Part shown: positions 8,633 to 18,925 of the stretch, in pieces
Position numbering within the stretch: position 1 is the first letter of the stretch
Layout: each line of letters starts with the position of its first letter
DNA from: Bradyrhizobium yuanmingense
GTDB taxonomy: Bacteria; Pseudomonadota; Alphaproteobacteria; Rhizobiales; Xanthobacteraceae
Length of the DNA stretch: 64,000 nucleotides
Direction of reading: 5' to 3'
Assembly: GCF_029167105.1 (NCBI RefSeq)
Contig: NZ_JARFML010000013.1
Span: forward strand, 1-64,000
Translations under genes and position numbers: made by a program
Notes under the pieces: model-generated
Told to the model about the DNA's origin: nothing
What the model saw: the letters and a program-made list of their open reading frames with translations, nothing else
Database searches by the model: none

Positions 8633-9016
8633 ATGCAACCCAAAAATCCCCTCGACTGGATGCTGTCCGAAGCCCTGGACTCGCTGACCCGTGCCGATCG
8701 GCTGCGCCAGCAGTTCGGCCGCCAGGAAGCCTGCTGGGAGCCGCCGATCGACGTGCTGGAAACCGAGCGTGAGCTCCTGATCCTGGTCGCGCTGCCCGGC
8801 GTCAATCCGGACAATGTCGAGACCGTCATCCATGACGGCGTGCTCGTCATCTCGGGTCAGCGCACCCTCCCGCCGGAGCTTCGCAACGCCCGCATCCATC
8901 GGCTCGAGCTGCCGCAAGGCCGCTTCGAGCGGCGCATTGCGCTTCCGCTCGGCCGCTACGCCATCAGCCGCTTCGTGATGGACGGCTGCGTCGCACTGCG
9001 CCTCGCGAAATCCTGA
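8633..9016 (+). CDS. Hsp20/alpha-crystallin family small heat-shock protein
   Basis: A 127-residue protein, MQPKNPLDWMLSEALDSL, with a compact alpha-crystallin domain: PPIDVLETERELLILVALPGV opens the domain, VETVIHDGVLVISGQR is its core strand pair, and FERRIALPLGRY is the LPxxV-like segment. The usual C-terminal IxI motif is weak or missing, so oligomer assembly may differ. The ATG at 8633 is chosen because the frame before it reads as non-coding. It ends 8 bases before lon on the same strand, and the pair probably forms one chaperone-protease operon. Confidence 0.85.
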   Translation: MQPKNPLDWMLSEALDSLTRADRLRQQFGRQEACWEPPIDVLETERELLILVALPGVNPDNVETVIHDGVLVISGQRTLPPELRNARIHRLELPQGRFERRIALPLGRYAISRFVMDGCVALRLAKS

Positions 9017-9024
9017 GGTCGATC

Positions 9025-11403
<2,379 letters not shown>

Positions 11404-11408
11404 AGGCG

Positions 11409-11564
11409 ATGAAGAAACTGCTGGAAAGAGCGAAGCGGTCGCGGAAGACGCAGCGGCTGCGCCAATTGCTCGATCGCGCGATCGACCGGATTCGCGATGG
11501 GCTCGCAGGACCCGAGCCGCAGCTTCAGCCGGTCCGGGTCCGAGTGAAGCGCCGCAAGGGTTGA
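11409..11564 (+). CDS. Very small basic protein downstream of lon
   Basis: A 51-codon frame starts 5 bases after the lon stop: MKKLLERAKRSRKTQRLRQ, then DRAIDRIRDGLAG, and a basic tail ending VKRRKG. It is strongly basic with an amphipathic helix pattern and ends shortly before a strong terminator at 11601. Spacing and strand fit a last gene of the hsp20-lon operon. No family is recognised, so it could be a chance frame, but the spacing argues for translation. Confidence 0.45.
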   Translation: MKKLLERAKRSRKTQRLRQLLDRAIDRIRDGLAGPEPQLQPVRVRVKRRKG

Positions 11565-11600
11565 GCCCTCCGTCTCGAACCCTCGCGGCTGCCCCAGACA

Positions 11601-11628
11601 AAAGGCCCCCTCGTTCGAGGGGGCCTTT
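11601..11628. terminator. Bidirectional terminator between lon operon and HU gene
   Basis: A perfect 12-base stem, aaaggccccctc (11601-11612) with gagggggccttt (11617-11628), loop gttc, flanked by A-rich and T-rich ends on the respective strands. It lies between convergent transcripts and can serve both. Confidence 0.85.
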
Positions 11629-11634
11629 GCGTTG

Positions 11635-11937
11635 TTAGCCCACGGCGTCCTTGGCGGCCTTGACCGGGCGGGCGCGGACGATCTTCCGGGCCGGCTTGGC
11701 CTTGAACATCATCTCTTCACCCGTGAACGGGTTGGTGCCCTTGCGCGCCTTGGTCGCGGGCTTCTTGATGACCACGAACTTGGCGAAGCCCGGCACCAGG
11801 AACAGGCCGTTCTTCTTGAGCTCCTTGTGGCCGACGTCGGTCAGCGTCTCCATGACGTTCTTGACGTCACGCTTGGAAAGCTCGGTGGCGGTCGCAATCT
11901 TTTCGATCAATTGCGATTTGGACATCTGGGTCGGCAT
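11635..11937 (-). CDS. HU family DNA-binding protein
   Basis: A 100-residue histone-like protein: MSKSQLIEKIATATELSKRDVKNVMETL forms the helical dimer part, VPGFAKFVVIKKPATKARKGTNPFTGEEM is the beta arm with the conserved R-x-G-x-NP motif, and a lysine/arginine-rich tail (KPARKIVRARPVKAAKDAVG) extends beyond the usual HU end. Such tailed HU variants are common in alphaproteobacteria. ATG at 11937 or 11925 (MSKSQ) could be the start. It bends DNA and compacts the nucleoid. Its gene converges on the lon operon across the terminator at 11601. Confidence 0.9.
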   Translation of the reverse strand: MPTQMSKSQLIEKIATATELSKRDVKNVMETLTDVGHKELKKNGLFLVPGFAKFVVIKKPATKARKGTNPFTGEEMMFKAKPARKIVRARPVKAAKDAVG

Positions 11938-12282
11938 CGTGTCTCCTCTGATTCGTTGCCGGTTGCATATTAGACCAACCGTTGAAGGCCTATAGCCTTC
12001 TGCACAGTTTTGTCGCGAAATTACGGGCTTTTCTGGCCTGCTGTGACAAAAAACCCTGCTTTTTAGCTACTTCCGGAGCGGAGGAAGCCTCGGGCAGCGG
12101 CTTTTGCCTTGTTTCAAAGGCCCGCACGACATCTTGCTAGAACTGATTCGCCGCCTTCGACAAGCGACGACCGGCCTCTTTGTGAAAGGAGGCGCGTGTT
12201 TCACCCTGAAAAAGAAGGATCGGATCGCTGGTCGCCGCTCTTCCTCCCCGTAAAAATGGGGAGAAAGTGAGTGGGCGATTGG
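11938..12282. other. Gene-free stretch between HU and thiolase
   Basis: About 345 bases without a gene. The left part must carry the promoter of the minus-strand HU gene. At the right end, ctcccc (12244-12249) and ggggag (12258-12263) form a small hairpin just after the thiolase stop; it lacks a T run, so it is at best a weak terminator. Confidence 0.4.
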
Positions 12283-13515
12283 CTAGACGCGCTCGATGAT
12301 GATGGCCGGCGCCATGCCGCCGGCGGCGCACATGGTGACGAGACCGCGCTTGAGGTCGCGCCGTTCGAGCTCGTCGAGCACGGTGCCGATCAGGATCGAG
12401 CCGGTGGCGCCGATGGGATGGCCGAGCGCGATCGAGCCGCCGTTGACGTTGACCTTGGCCCGGTCGAGCTTGAGGTCGCGGATATATTTTTCCGCCACCA
12501 CGGCGAAGGCCTCGTTGATCTCGAACAGGTCGATGTCATCGATCGTGAGGCCCGCCTTGGCCAGCACCTTGCGCGTTGCCGGCACCGGTGCGTTCAGCAT
12601 GAGGGTCGGCGAATCCCCCATGTTGGCCATCGCGACCACGCGGGCCCGGGCCTTAAGGCCATGCGCCTTGGCATAAGCGGGCGAGGCCAGCAGGATCGCG
12701 GCAGCGCCGTCGACGACGCCGGAGGAGTTGCCGGCGTGATGCACGAAGTCGATTTCGAGATCAGGGTACTTTTGCAGGATCAGGCCGCGATAGGTCGTAC
12801 CCTTGTCGTCGAGCGCGTAATCCGCGATGGCCGGAAACGCGGGCTTCAGGCTGCTGAGGCCTTCCATGGTGGTCTGTGGCCGCGGGTATTCTTCATGATC
12901 CAGCGCCAGACTGCCGTCCTCGCGGTGAACAGGCACGAGGCTCTTCTTGAAGTGGCCGTTCGCGATCGCGTGCGCGGCGCGCTTCTGGCTCTCCAGCCCG
13001 AGCGCGTCGACGTCGCTTCGGGTGATGCCCTCCAGCGTCGCGATCGCATCGGCGCAGACGCCCTGATGCGACTGCGGATGCCGTGCCCGCAGGCGCAGAT
13101 TGCCGCTATCCATCATCATCGGACCGCCGCCGCGGCGTCCCTCCATCGACATCATCTCGCAGCCGCCGGCGATGACGAGATCCTCGGCACCTGCCATGAT
13201 CGAGCTCGCCGCCATGTTGACGCTGGTGATGCCGCTCCCGCAGAAGCGGTCGAGCGTCACCGCGCTGGCACGCACGTCGTAGCCGGCATCGAGCGCCGAC
13301 ATGCGGCCGAGATCGCCGCTTTGCGTTGCCACCTGCGCGCTGCAGCCCCAGACGATGTCGTCGACATCGGCGGTATCGATGCCGGTGCGGTCGGCGAGTG
13401 CGCGCAGCACGGTCGCCCCGAGCTGCTGCGGATGAATGCCCGACAGGGCTCCCTTGCCGGCCTTGCCGATGCCCCGCGGCGTGCGGCAGGCATCAATGAT
13501 CAGCGCGTCAGGCAT
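12283..13515 (-). CDS. Acetyl-CoA C-acyltransferase (thiolase)
   Basis: A 410-residue thiolase. The acyl-carrying Cys92 sits in DRFCGSGIT, GHPIGATGS holds the catalytic His, and CAAGGMAPA near the end holds the second Cys. Length and motifs fit the degradative or biosynthetic acetyl-CoA acyltransferase group; the choice between ketothiolase and acetoacetyl-CoA thiolase cannot be made by eye. It stands alone on its strand, with no hydroxyacyl-CoA dehydrogenase next to it. Cytoplasmic. Confidence 0.9.
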   Translation of the reverse strand: MPDALIIDACRTPRGIGKAGKGALSGIHPQQLGATVLRALADRTGIDTADVDDIVWGCSAQVATQSGDLGRMSALDAGYDVRASAVTLDRFCGSGITSVNMAASSIMAGAEDLVIAGGCEMMSMEGRRGGGPMMMDSGNLRLRARHPQSHQGVCADAIATLEGITRSDVDALGLESQKRAAHAIANGHFKKSLVPVHREDGSLALDHEEYPRPQTTMEGLSSLKPAFPAIADYALDDKGTTYRGLILQKYPDLEIDFVHHAGNSSGVVDGAAAILLASPAYAKAHGLKARARVVAMANMGDSPTLMLNAPVPATRKVLAKAGLTIDDIDLFEINEAFAVVAEKYIRDLKLDRAKVNVNGGSIALGHPIGATGSILIGTVLDELERRDLKRGLVTMCAAGGMAPAIIIERV

Positions 13516-13645
13516 TGGCGTCGTCCTCTTGTTTATGGGTGTTGAGGACGGTTTTGAATAAGGGGGAGAAGAGAGTCAATGTGCGGCGCCACACGGTTTC
13601 TCCCGCCCCTCTCCCAGATTTTCCGCTACACGAAAGCCTGAGCGA

Positions 13646-13718
13646 CGTCACGGCCGGGCTTGTCCCGGCCATCCACGCCTTGCTCCGGGCAGGAAGACGT
13701 GGAAGCCCGGGCATGACG
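13646..13718. repeat. Intergenic repeat of the 'gtca-ccggg...cccgggcatgac' type
   Basis: The sequence cgtcacggccgggcttgtcc opens the unit and gcccgggcatgacg closes it, giving near-symmetric ends. A related, longer copy lies at 46159-46278 in this window (both include ggccatccacgccttg-like text). Such units are widely dispersed between genes in Bradyrhizobium as I recall. It lies between the thiolase start and the 3' end of the GH1 gene. Confidence 0.6.
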
Positions 13719-13763
13719 ATCTCTCAGGATCCCTCAGATGGCTCGGGACATGGAAGAAAGCCG

Positions 13764-15224
13764 CTACGCGCCCGCCGCGTTCTTCGCGATCACGTTGCGA
13801 TAGAAGCTGGCGCTGAGTTTTGCCGTGCGGACCTGGGTGTCGAAATTGACGTGGTACAGCCCGAAACGCTTATTAAGGCCGTACACCCACTCGAAATTGT
13901 CCATCAGGCTCCAGAGGAAATAGCCGCGCACCGGCACGCCTTCGTCGGTGGCGCGCTGGAGCTGGGCGAGATAGTTGCGCAGATACATGATGCGATCGGT
14001 GTCGTAGATCTTGCCGTCGGGCGACACCACATCGTCGCCGGAGGTGCCGTTCTCGCTGATATAGATCGCATCCGTCTTCCAGATCTTCGCCGCCAGCTTC
14101 GGCACCCAGTAGATCGTCTCGGGCCCGACGCGCAGCCAATCCGAATTCATGTGCGGGAACGATTTCGGGATCGGCAGCGGCTTGAAACCCGCGCCCTGGT
14201 CGGACGCCACGATGTAGTTCTGCGGCGCGTAGATGTTGAGGCCGAGGAAATCGACCGGCGAGGAGATGATCTTGAGCTCCGCATCGGTGTATTTCGGCGC
14301 GTTGGCTCCGGCGTATTTCAGGAAGGCGTCGGTATAGCGCCCTGTCATGATGACGTTGAGGTAGCCGGCATTCATCTCGCGCAGCGCGACCTCCGCGGCG
14401 CGAACGTTTTCCGGCGTGTCGAACGCAGGCGCGCAGGCATCGATGTTCTCCGCCGGCCCGACCCTGGTGCCGCGGCGGCCATGGGCGCGCACCGCCTGCA
14501 CCGCGAGCCCGTGCGCCAGTGCGCTGTTGTGCCTGATTTGGTTGACGTCGGCTTGCGGCAGCTTCAGGCCCGGTGCGTCGATGCCGACGCCGTAACCGAA
14601 ATAGACGAAACGCCCGCTCTCGTTCAGCGTGAACACGTTCCTGACGCGGTCGGTGAGGTGCTTTGCGACATAGGCCGCGTAGTCGCCGAAGATCTTGCAG
14701 GTCTCGGTCGAACGCCAGCCGCCGAACCGGTCCTCCAGCGATTGGGGCAGGTCCCAATGATAAAGGGTCAGCCACGGCTCGATGCCGTTCTTCAGGAGCT
14801 CGTCGACCAGACGATTGTAGAAGTCGAGCCCTTTCGGATTGGGCTTGCCGTCGCCGTCCGGAAACAGCCGCGGCCAGGCCACCGAGAACCGATAGGCCTT
14901 GCAGCCGAGCTCCTTGATGAGGGCGATGTCCTCCTTGTAGCGGTGATAGTGCTCGTTGGCGCGGTCGCCGGTGGTGCCGTCCTCGATCTTGCCGGGGATG
15001 CGGACGAACTTGTCCCAGATCGAGGCCCCCCGCCCGTCCTCCTCGACCGCGCCCTCGACCTGATAGGACGAGGTCGCCGTGCCCCAGAGAAAGCCTGCGG
15101 GAAAACCGCGTCGGCCGGGCGGCGGCGCCCGCTTGGCTTCGACGGCCCCAAGGGGACTCGCAATCCCGGCTGCGGACAATCCCGCCAACTTGGCAAACCG
15201 GCGGCGCGAGACCCTTTCCGTCAT
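13764..15224 (-). CDS. Tat-exported GH1 family beta-glucosidase
   Basis: A 486-residue glycoside hydrolase family 1 enzyme with a twin-arginine leader (SRRRFAKLAGLSAAG), so it is probably folded in the cytoplasm and exported. GH1 marks: FPAGFLWGTATSSYQVEGA near the N-terminus, acid/base Glu near residue 202 in TLNES, nucleophile Glu near 389 in YISENG, and the C-terminal DNFEW segment. Most GH1 enzymes read NEP at the acid/base site; here it is NES. The start at 15224 is chosen because it puts the Tat motif at the N-terminus. Substrate unknown; exported GH1 enzymes are uncommon in Bradyrhizobium-like bacteria as far as I know. Confidence 0.88.
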   Translation of the reverse strand: MTERVSRRRFAKLAGLSAAGIASPLGAVEAKRAPPPGRRGFPAGFLWGTATSSYQVEGAVEEDGRGASIWDKFVRIPGKIEDGTTGDRANEHYHRYKEDIALIKELGCKAYRFSVAWPRLFPDGDGKPNPKGLDFYNRLVDELLKNGIEPWLTLYHWDLPQSLEDRFGGWRSTETCKIFGDYAAYVAKHLTDRVRNVFTLNESGRFVYFGYGVGIDAPGLKLPQADVNQIRHNSALAHGLAVQAVRAHGRRGTRVGPAENIDACAPAFDTPENVRAAEVALREMNAGYLNVIMTGRYTDAFLKYAGANAPKYTDAELKIISSPVDFLGLNIYAPQNYIVASDQGAGFKPLPIPKSFPHMNSDWLRVGPETIYWVPKLAAKIWKTDAIYISENGTSGDDVVSPDGKIYDTDRIMYLRNYLAQLQRATDEGVPVRGYFLWSLMDNFEWVYGLNKRFGLYHVNFDTQVRTAKLSASFYRNVIAKNAAGA

Positions 15225-15299
15225 CGATGCTGCTCCACTTCTCTTCGTTTCGGGCCGGCACAATGAACAGTTCCGGGTAATTTGAGAAGCGGGTGGATT

Positions 15300-16253
15300 C
15301 TAGCGTCGACTTGCTCCAATTGAACCGACCAAGACCTGCATCAGCCATTCAATGCCGGCGTCTCGCATCGCCGCCTTGGTTGCGATGGCCCGAATCGTGT
15401 CCGGCTTGCGCGCGAAAGGCAGCTCGACGGATACCAAGCCGAAACGGCGCGCGTGGTGCTCCACCAATCGGCGCGGCAAGGCCGCGATCAGGTCAGACCC
15501 GGACAGCTGGGCAAGCGCCATCATGAAATTCGGGACCGTCAACGCGATGCGGCGTTGGAGGCCGCGCTTGGCCAACATCTCATCGACGAAACCGCGCGGT
15601 TCCCCACTGAGAGAGACCAGCAGATGTTGCGATTGCGCGAAGGCCGCATGAGTTGGCGCCTTTGACAAGCGATGTCCCTTGCGCATGGCCAGCACAAACT
15701 CCTCCTCGTAAAGGCTGCGCGCCTCGAACCGCGGTGATACCGAAGGCAGCGGCAACATTGCGACGTCCAGCTCGCGTCTTTCCAGCATGTCGAGGCATTG
15801 CTGCCAAGGCTCTCCGATCGCGCCGTCGCGTGGCGCGGGCATCAGGTGGATCAACCCGATGTCTATGTGCGGCGCGGCTGCCGCAATCGATCGCAACAGC
15901 GGACCGATAGCTGAGACCAGCACCGCATCGGGTGCGCCAATGGTGAACCTGCGGCTGCTCTTTTCGGGGTCGAACGGCGTAGCCGCGCCGAACAGCTGTT
16001 CGACGCGCGCGATGATCTCGGCCACGGGCTCCACCAGCTCCAAGGCCCTTGCCGTTGGAACGACGCCCTTCGGTGTCCGCAGAAATAGCGGATCGTTCAG
16101 CAGAAGTCGGAGCCGGCCGAGCGCATGGCTGACGGCTGACGGTGTCAGGCTCAACCGAGCGGCCGCACGCCCGACATGGCGCTCTTCCAGAACCACGCGG
16201 AAGAGCACCAGAAGATTCAGATCAATCCTGGATAGATCAATTTGGTTCAGCAT
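15300..16253 (-). CDS. LysR-family transcriptional regulator
   Basis: A 317-residue LysR regulator: winged HTH in residues about 10-68 (DLNLLVLFRVVLEERHVGRAAARL, then SAVSHALGRLR) and a periplasmic-binding-like effector domain to the C-terminus. The sub-pattern (NDPLFLRTPKGVVPT) is that of the NodD/PcpR-like branch. It is divergent from the NTF2-like gene at 16333, its most probable target. A 17-base palindrome covers its own start codon, consistent with autoregulation. Confidence 0.9.
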   Translation of the reverse strand: MLNQIDLSRIDLNLLVLFRVVLEERHVGRAAARLSLTPSAVSHALGRLRLLLNDPLFLRTPKGVVPTARALELVEPVAEIIARVEQLFGAATPFDPEKSSRRFTIGAPDAVLVSAIGPLLRSIAAAAPHIDIGLIHLMPAPRDGAIGEPWQQCLDMLERRELDVAMLPLPSVSPRFEARSLYEEEFVLAMRKGHRLSKAPTHAAFAQSQHLLVSLSGEPRGFVDEMLAKRGLQRRIALTVPNFMMALAQLSGSDLIAALPRRLVEHHARRFGLVSVELPFARKPDTIRAIATKAAMRDAGIEWLMQVLVGSIGASRR

Positions 16254-16262
16254 ATTGCTGAA
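16246..16262. promoter_or_regulatory. Candidate LysR operator (perfect palindrome)
   Basis: ttcagca-tat-tgctgaa is a perfect inverted repeat of 7+7 bases around a 3-base centre, sitting on the start codon of the lysR gene in the short space shared with the divergent gene at 16333. Position and symmetry fit an autoregulatory LysR site; a T-N11-A core is contained in it. Confidence 0.45.
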
Positions 16263-16332
16263 ATCATATCGTTGGATTCATTGAGATCAAGGCTTCATGC
16301 ATTGGGCTCGTCGTTCGATCAGGAGCTGAGAA

Positions 16333-16908
16333 ATGACCAAGAAACCGTCCGGGCTGAACAGGTGGCCATTCGAGCAGGAAAAGATATCGCGGCGCTCGAT
16401 GATGGCCGCTACCGCAGCGATTCCATTGTCCGGTCAGCTTTCGGCCGGTGCGGCCGCGGGGAGCGAGCCGATAGCGGGCCTCGTCGAACGCGCCCGCGAG
16501 AAGAATGCCGCCTTCATGCGTGGCGATATGGATCGCTGGTTCCAGCTTGTCCGCATCGCGCCCGATTTCACGCTGATGCAGCCTTTCGGCGGGCCCACGA
16601 GTCGAGGATTCGACGCTAGCCCCCAGCGTCTGGCTGCCCTATCCCGATACTTCAGGGAAGGCGAAACCGAACTCGAGGTGTTGCAAACTTATGCATCGGA
16701 CGCGCTCGTCGCTCTCGTCATGGTCGAGCGCCAGCGCGCCGAGGTAGGCGGGTTGCCGGCTCAAGACTGGTCGCTGCGCGTGACCGAAGTCTACCGCAAG
16801 GACGGCACGGATTGGCAACTCGTGCACCGTCATGCCGATCCACTGGTCCGAAGCATCACCTTGAAACAGGCGGCGATACTCGCCCGGGGCTGGCCGGAGG
16901 AAGAATGA
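16333..16908 (+). CDS. Exported NTF2-like (SnoaL/DUF4440-type) protein
   Basis: A 191-residue protein. Its N-terminus has an SRRSMMAATAAIPLSG stretch resembling a twin-arginine signal, then an NTF2-like cone domain (residues about 50-175): ERAREKNAAFMRGDMDRWFQL, FTLMQPFGG, and a C-terminal strand pair with VTEVYRKDGTDWQLVHRHADPL. Such proteins are either small hydrolase/isomerase-like enzymes or ligand-binding folds; no catalytic set can be assigned. It is divergent from, and probably controlled by, the LysR gene. Confidence 0.7.
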   Translation: MTKKPSGLNRWPFEQEKISRRSMMAATAAIPLSGQLSAGAAAGSEPIAGLVERAREKNAAFMRGDMDRWFQLVRIAPDFTLMQPFGGPTSRGFDASPQRLAALSRYFREGETELEVLQTYASDALVALVMVERQRAEVGGLPAQDWSLRVTEVYRKDGTDWQLVHRHADPLVRSITLKQAAILARGWPEEE

Positions 16909-17017
16909 CGAGGCGCCGCAGATGAGCTCGGAGCTGACGCGAGATCTTGTCCGACATGTGATGCGGCCCCCGCCGATGGTTGTTGCAGCCGTACAATGAC
17001 GCCGGCTCCGGAAGCGC

Positions 17018-17995
17018 CTATTCAGGCTCGATGCCGAGCCCCTGGATGATCCTGCCGGACGAGGCGAGCTGGTCATCGAGGAAGCGCTTGGCGCCTGCGG
17101 CCGTGGCGGCATCGCCGACGCGGACGTCGAAGCCGAGACTCGGCGCGCGCTCGCGCACGTCGGACGATTCCAGGGCGCGCGCAATCTCGGCGCTCACTTT
17201 CGCGACGATGTCGGCGGGAGTACCGGCCGGGGCCATGAACATGAACCAGCCCTGGAGATCGACACTTTGCAGCATCTCCGCAATGGCGGGAACATCCGGC
17301 AGGGAGTCGATCCGTTTGGAACCTGCCACCGCAACCGGTCGCAGCGTACCCGCCTTGATGAAGGCCTCGGCGATCGAGGCCGATTGGATCGTCACCTGGA
17401 TACGGCCCGAGATGGCGTCCTGTACCGCATTCGTGGTCGTGTTGTAGGGAATGAGTACAAAACCGGTTCCGGCGCTCTTGTTAATGGCTTGAGCGATCAA
17501 GCCCGAGAGATTGCGTGCACCGTCGACGGCGAGGCTCAACGAACCCGGCGCCGATTTTTCGAGCTTGATCAATTCCGGCAGGGTCTTGGCCTTCACCTCG
17601 GGATTAACGAGAAGGACGTGGTTGCTCTTGGCCACCATCGCGACCGGCACGAAGTCCTTGATGGGATCGTAGGGAAGCTTCTTGAACGTGTAGGGATTGG
17701 TGACGAGCGCTGCCGATGTGGCGAACAGGAATGTGTAGCCGTCCGGAGCCGCACGGGCGACCGCCTGCGTGCCAACGAGGTTTGCGGCGCCCGGACGGTT
17801 CTCGACGACGAACTGCTGCCCGAAGGTCCGCGAGAGCTTTTCGGTGATGAGGCGACACATCACGTCAGGGCTGTTGCCCGCCGGCTGCGGCACGACGACG
17901 GTCACCGGCCGCTGCGGCCATGACTGCGCGAGGGCCGGAAGAGAGCAGCAAAGCGCAGCGCCGGCGAGCAGCAGACGACGGGACAATCCGGACAT
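17018..17995 (-). CDS. Bug-type (tripartite tricarboxylate transporter) substrate-binding protein
   Basis: A 325-residue periplasmic binding protein with signal peptide (SRRLLLAGAALCCSLPALAQ) and the Bug family pattern: WPQRPVTVVVPQPAGNSPDV, VVENRPGAANLVGT, PDGYTFLFAT and FMAPAGTPADIV. Bug proteins capture small carboxylates, aromatic acids among them. It is the last gene of the meta-cleavage operon and may deliver the aromatic substrate, but no TctA/TctB membrane genes accompany it here, as is common for this family. Confidence 0.88.
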   Translation of the reverse strand: MSGLSRRLLLAGAALCCSLPALAQSWPQRPVTVVVPQPAGNSPDVMCRLITEKLSRTFGQQFVVENRPGAANLVGTQAVARAAPDGYTFLFATSAALVTNPYTFKKLPYDPIKDFVPVAMVAKSNHVLLVNPEVKAKTLPELIKLEKSAPGSLSLAVDGARNLSGLIAQAINKSAGTGFVLIPYNTTTNAVQDAISGRIQVTIQSASIAEAFIKAGTLRPVAVAGSKRIDSLPDVPAIAEMLQSVDLQGWFMFMAPAGTPADIVAKVSAEIARALESSDVRERAPSLGFDVRVGDAATAAGAKRFLDDQLASSGRIIQGLGIEPE

Positions 17996-18079
17996 GGGTG
18001 TTCCTCCCTGGAGATCCCGCTTTGCGGGGCTTTATTGGTCGTTCGCGCGCCGCGGCCGTGGCCGGCGGCAGTCGCTGGA

Positions 18080-18925
18080 TCAGGTTTCGTCTGTGACGAC
18101 GTTCCTGAGCACGCCGAGCCGTTCGACCTCGACCTCGACGACATCGCCAGGCTTCATCCAGAGCGGCGGCTCGCGCCGCGCTCCGACGCCCCCCGGCGTT
18201 CCACTGACGATGACGTCCCCGGGCTCCAGCCGCGTAAACGTGGAGCAATATTCGATCTGGCGCGGGATATCGAAGATCATCTGCTTGATCAGCGCTTCCT
18301 GCATGACTTGCCCGTTGAGGCGGGTCTGGAGCTTGAGCTCGCCGAGCGGACCGAGCTCGTCCGGGGTCATCATCCAGGGCCCGAACGCGCCGGTATCCGG
18401 AAAATTCTTGCCCGGAGTGAATTGATGGGTGTGACGCTGGAAATCGCGAATGCTGCCGTCATTGTAGCAGGAATAGCCCGCGACATGGCCCATGGCCTCC
18501 GCTCGGGAGATGTAACGTCCCGCCTTGCCGATGACGACCGCGAGCTCGCCTTCGAAATCGAGATGGGTCGAGACGCGCGGGCGCACGATCGGCTGCAAGT
18601 GTCCAGTCTGGCTGTTGGCGTAGCGCGAGAAGATGGTGGGATGATCGACCTCGGCGCGGCCTGTCTCCTTGCGGTGCGTCTCGTAGTTCAGGCCCACGCA
18701 CAGGATCTTGTCAGGGTTCGGGATGACCGGCAGCCAGGTGACATTCGAGATCGGAACGCCCGCGGCGGAGGTCTTCGCGTCCGCAACGCCGGCGAAGGCG
18801 GCGCCGATGGCGGCCTTGACATCGGCATAGCGCGCCTTGAGCGTAGCTCCGACATCGAGAAAGCTTTCGCCTTCGACGATGCCCCAGGTGGTACGGCCGT
18901 CAACCGCTACGCTGGCTAGTTTCAC
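18080..18925 (-). CDS. Fumarylacetoacetate hydrolase (FAH) family protein
   Basis: A 281-residue FAH-fold enzyme. ILCVGLNYETHRKE holds the family start motif, FEGELAVVIGK carries the metal-binding E-x-E, and IVSGTPGGVGARREPP is the C-terminal loop. In meta-cleavage pathways such enzymes act as hydratase, decarboxylase or ring-fission-product hydrolase. It overlaps the upstream monooxygenase gene by 4 bases (ATGA), so both belong to one operon with the dioxygenase. The precise reaction is inferred from context only. Confidence 0.85.
   Translation of the reverse strand: MKLASVAVDGRTTWGIVEGESFLDVGATLKARYADVKAAIGAAFAGVADAKTSAAGVPISNVTWLPVIPNPDKILCVGLNYETHRKETGRAEVDHPTIFSRYANSQTGHLQPIVRPRVSTHLDFEGELAVVIGKAGRYISRAEAMGHVAGYSCYNDGSIRDFQRHTHQFTPGKNFPDTGAFGPWMMTPDELGPLGELKLQTRLNGQVMQEALIKQMIFDIPRQIEYCSTFTRLEPGDVIVSGTPGGVGARREPPLWMKPGDVVEVEVERLGVLRNVVTDET

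Noticed and set aside
12244..12263. Terminator of the thiolase gene
   Set aside because: Only six base pairs and no T run on the minus strand.
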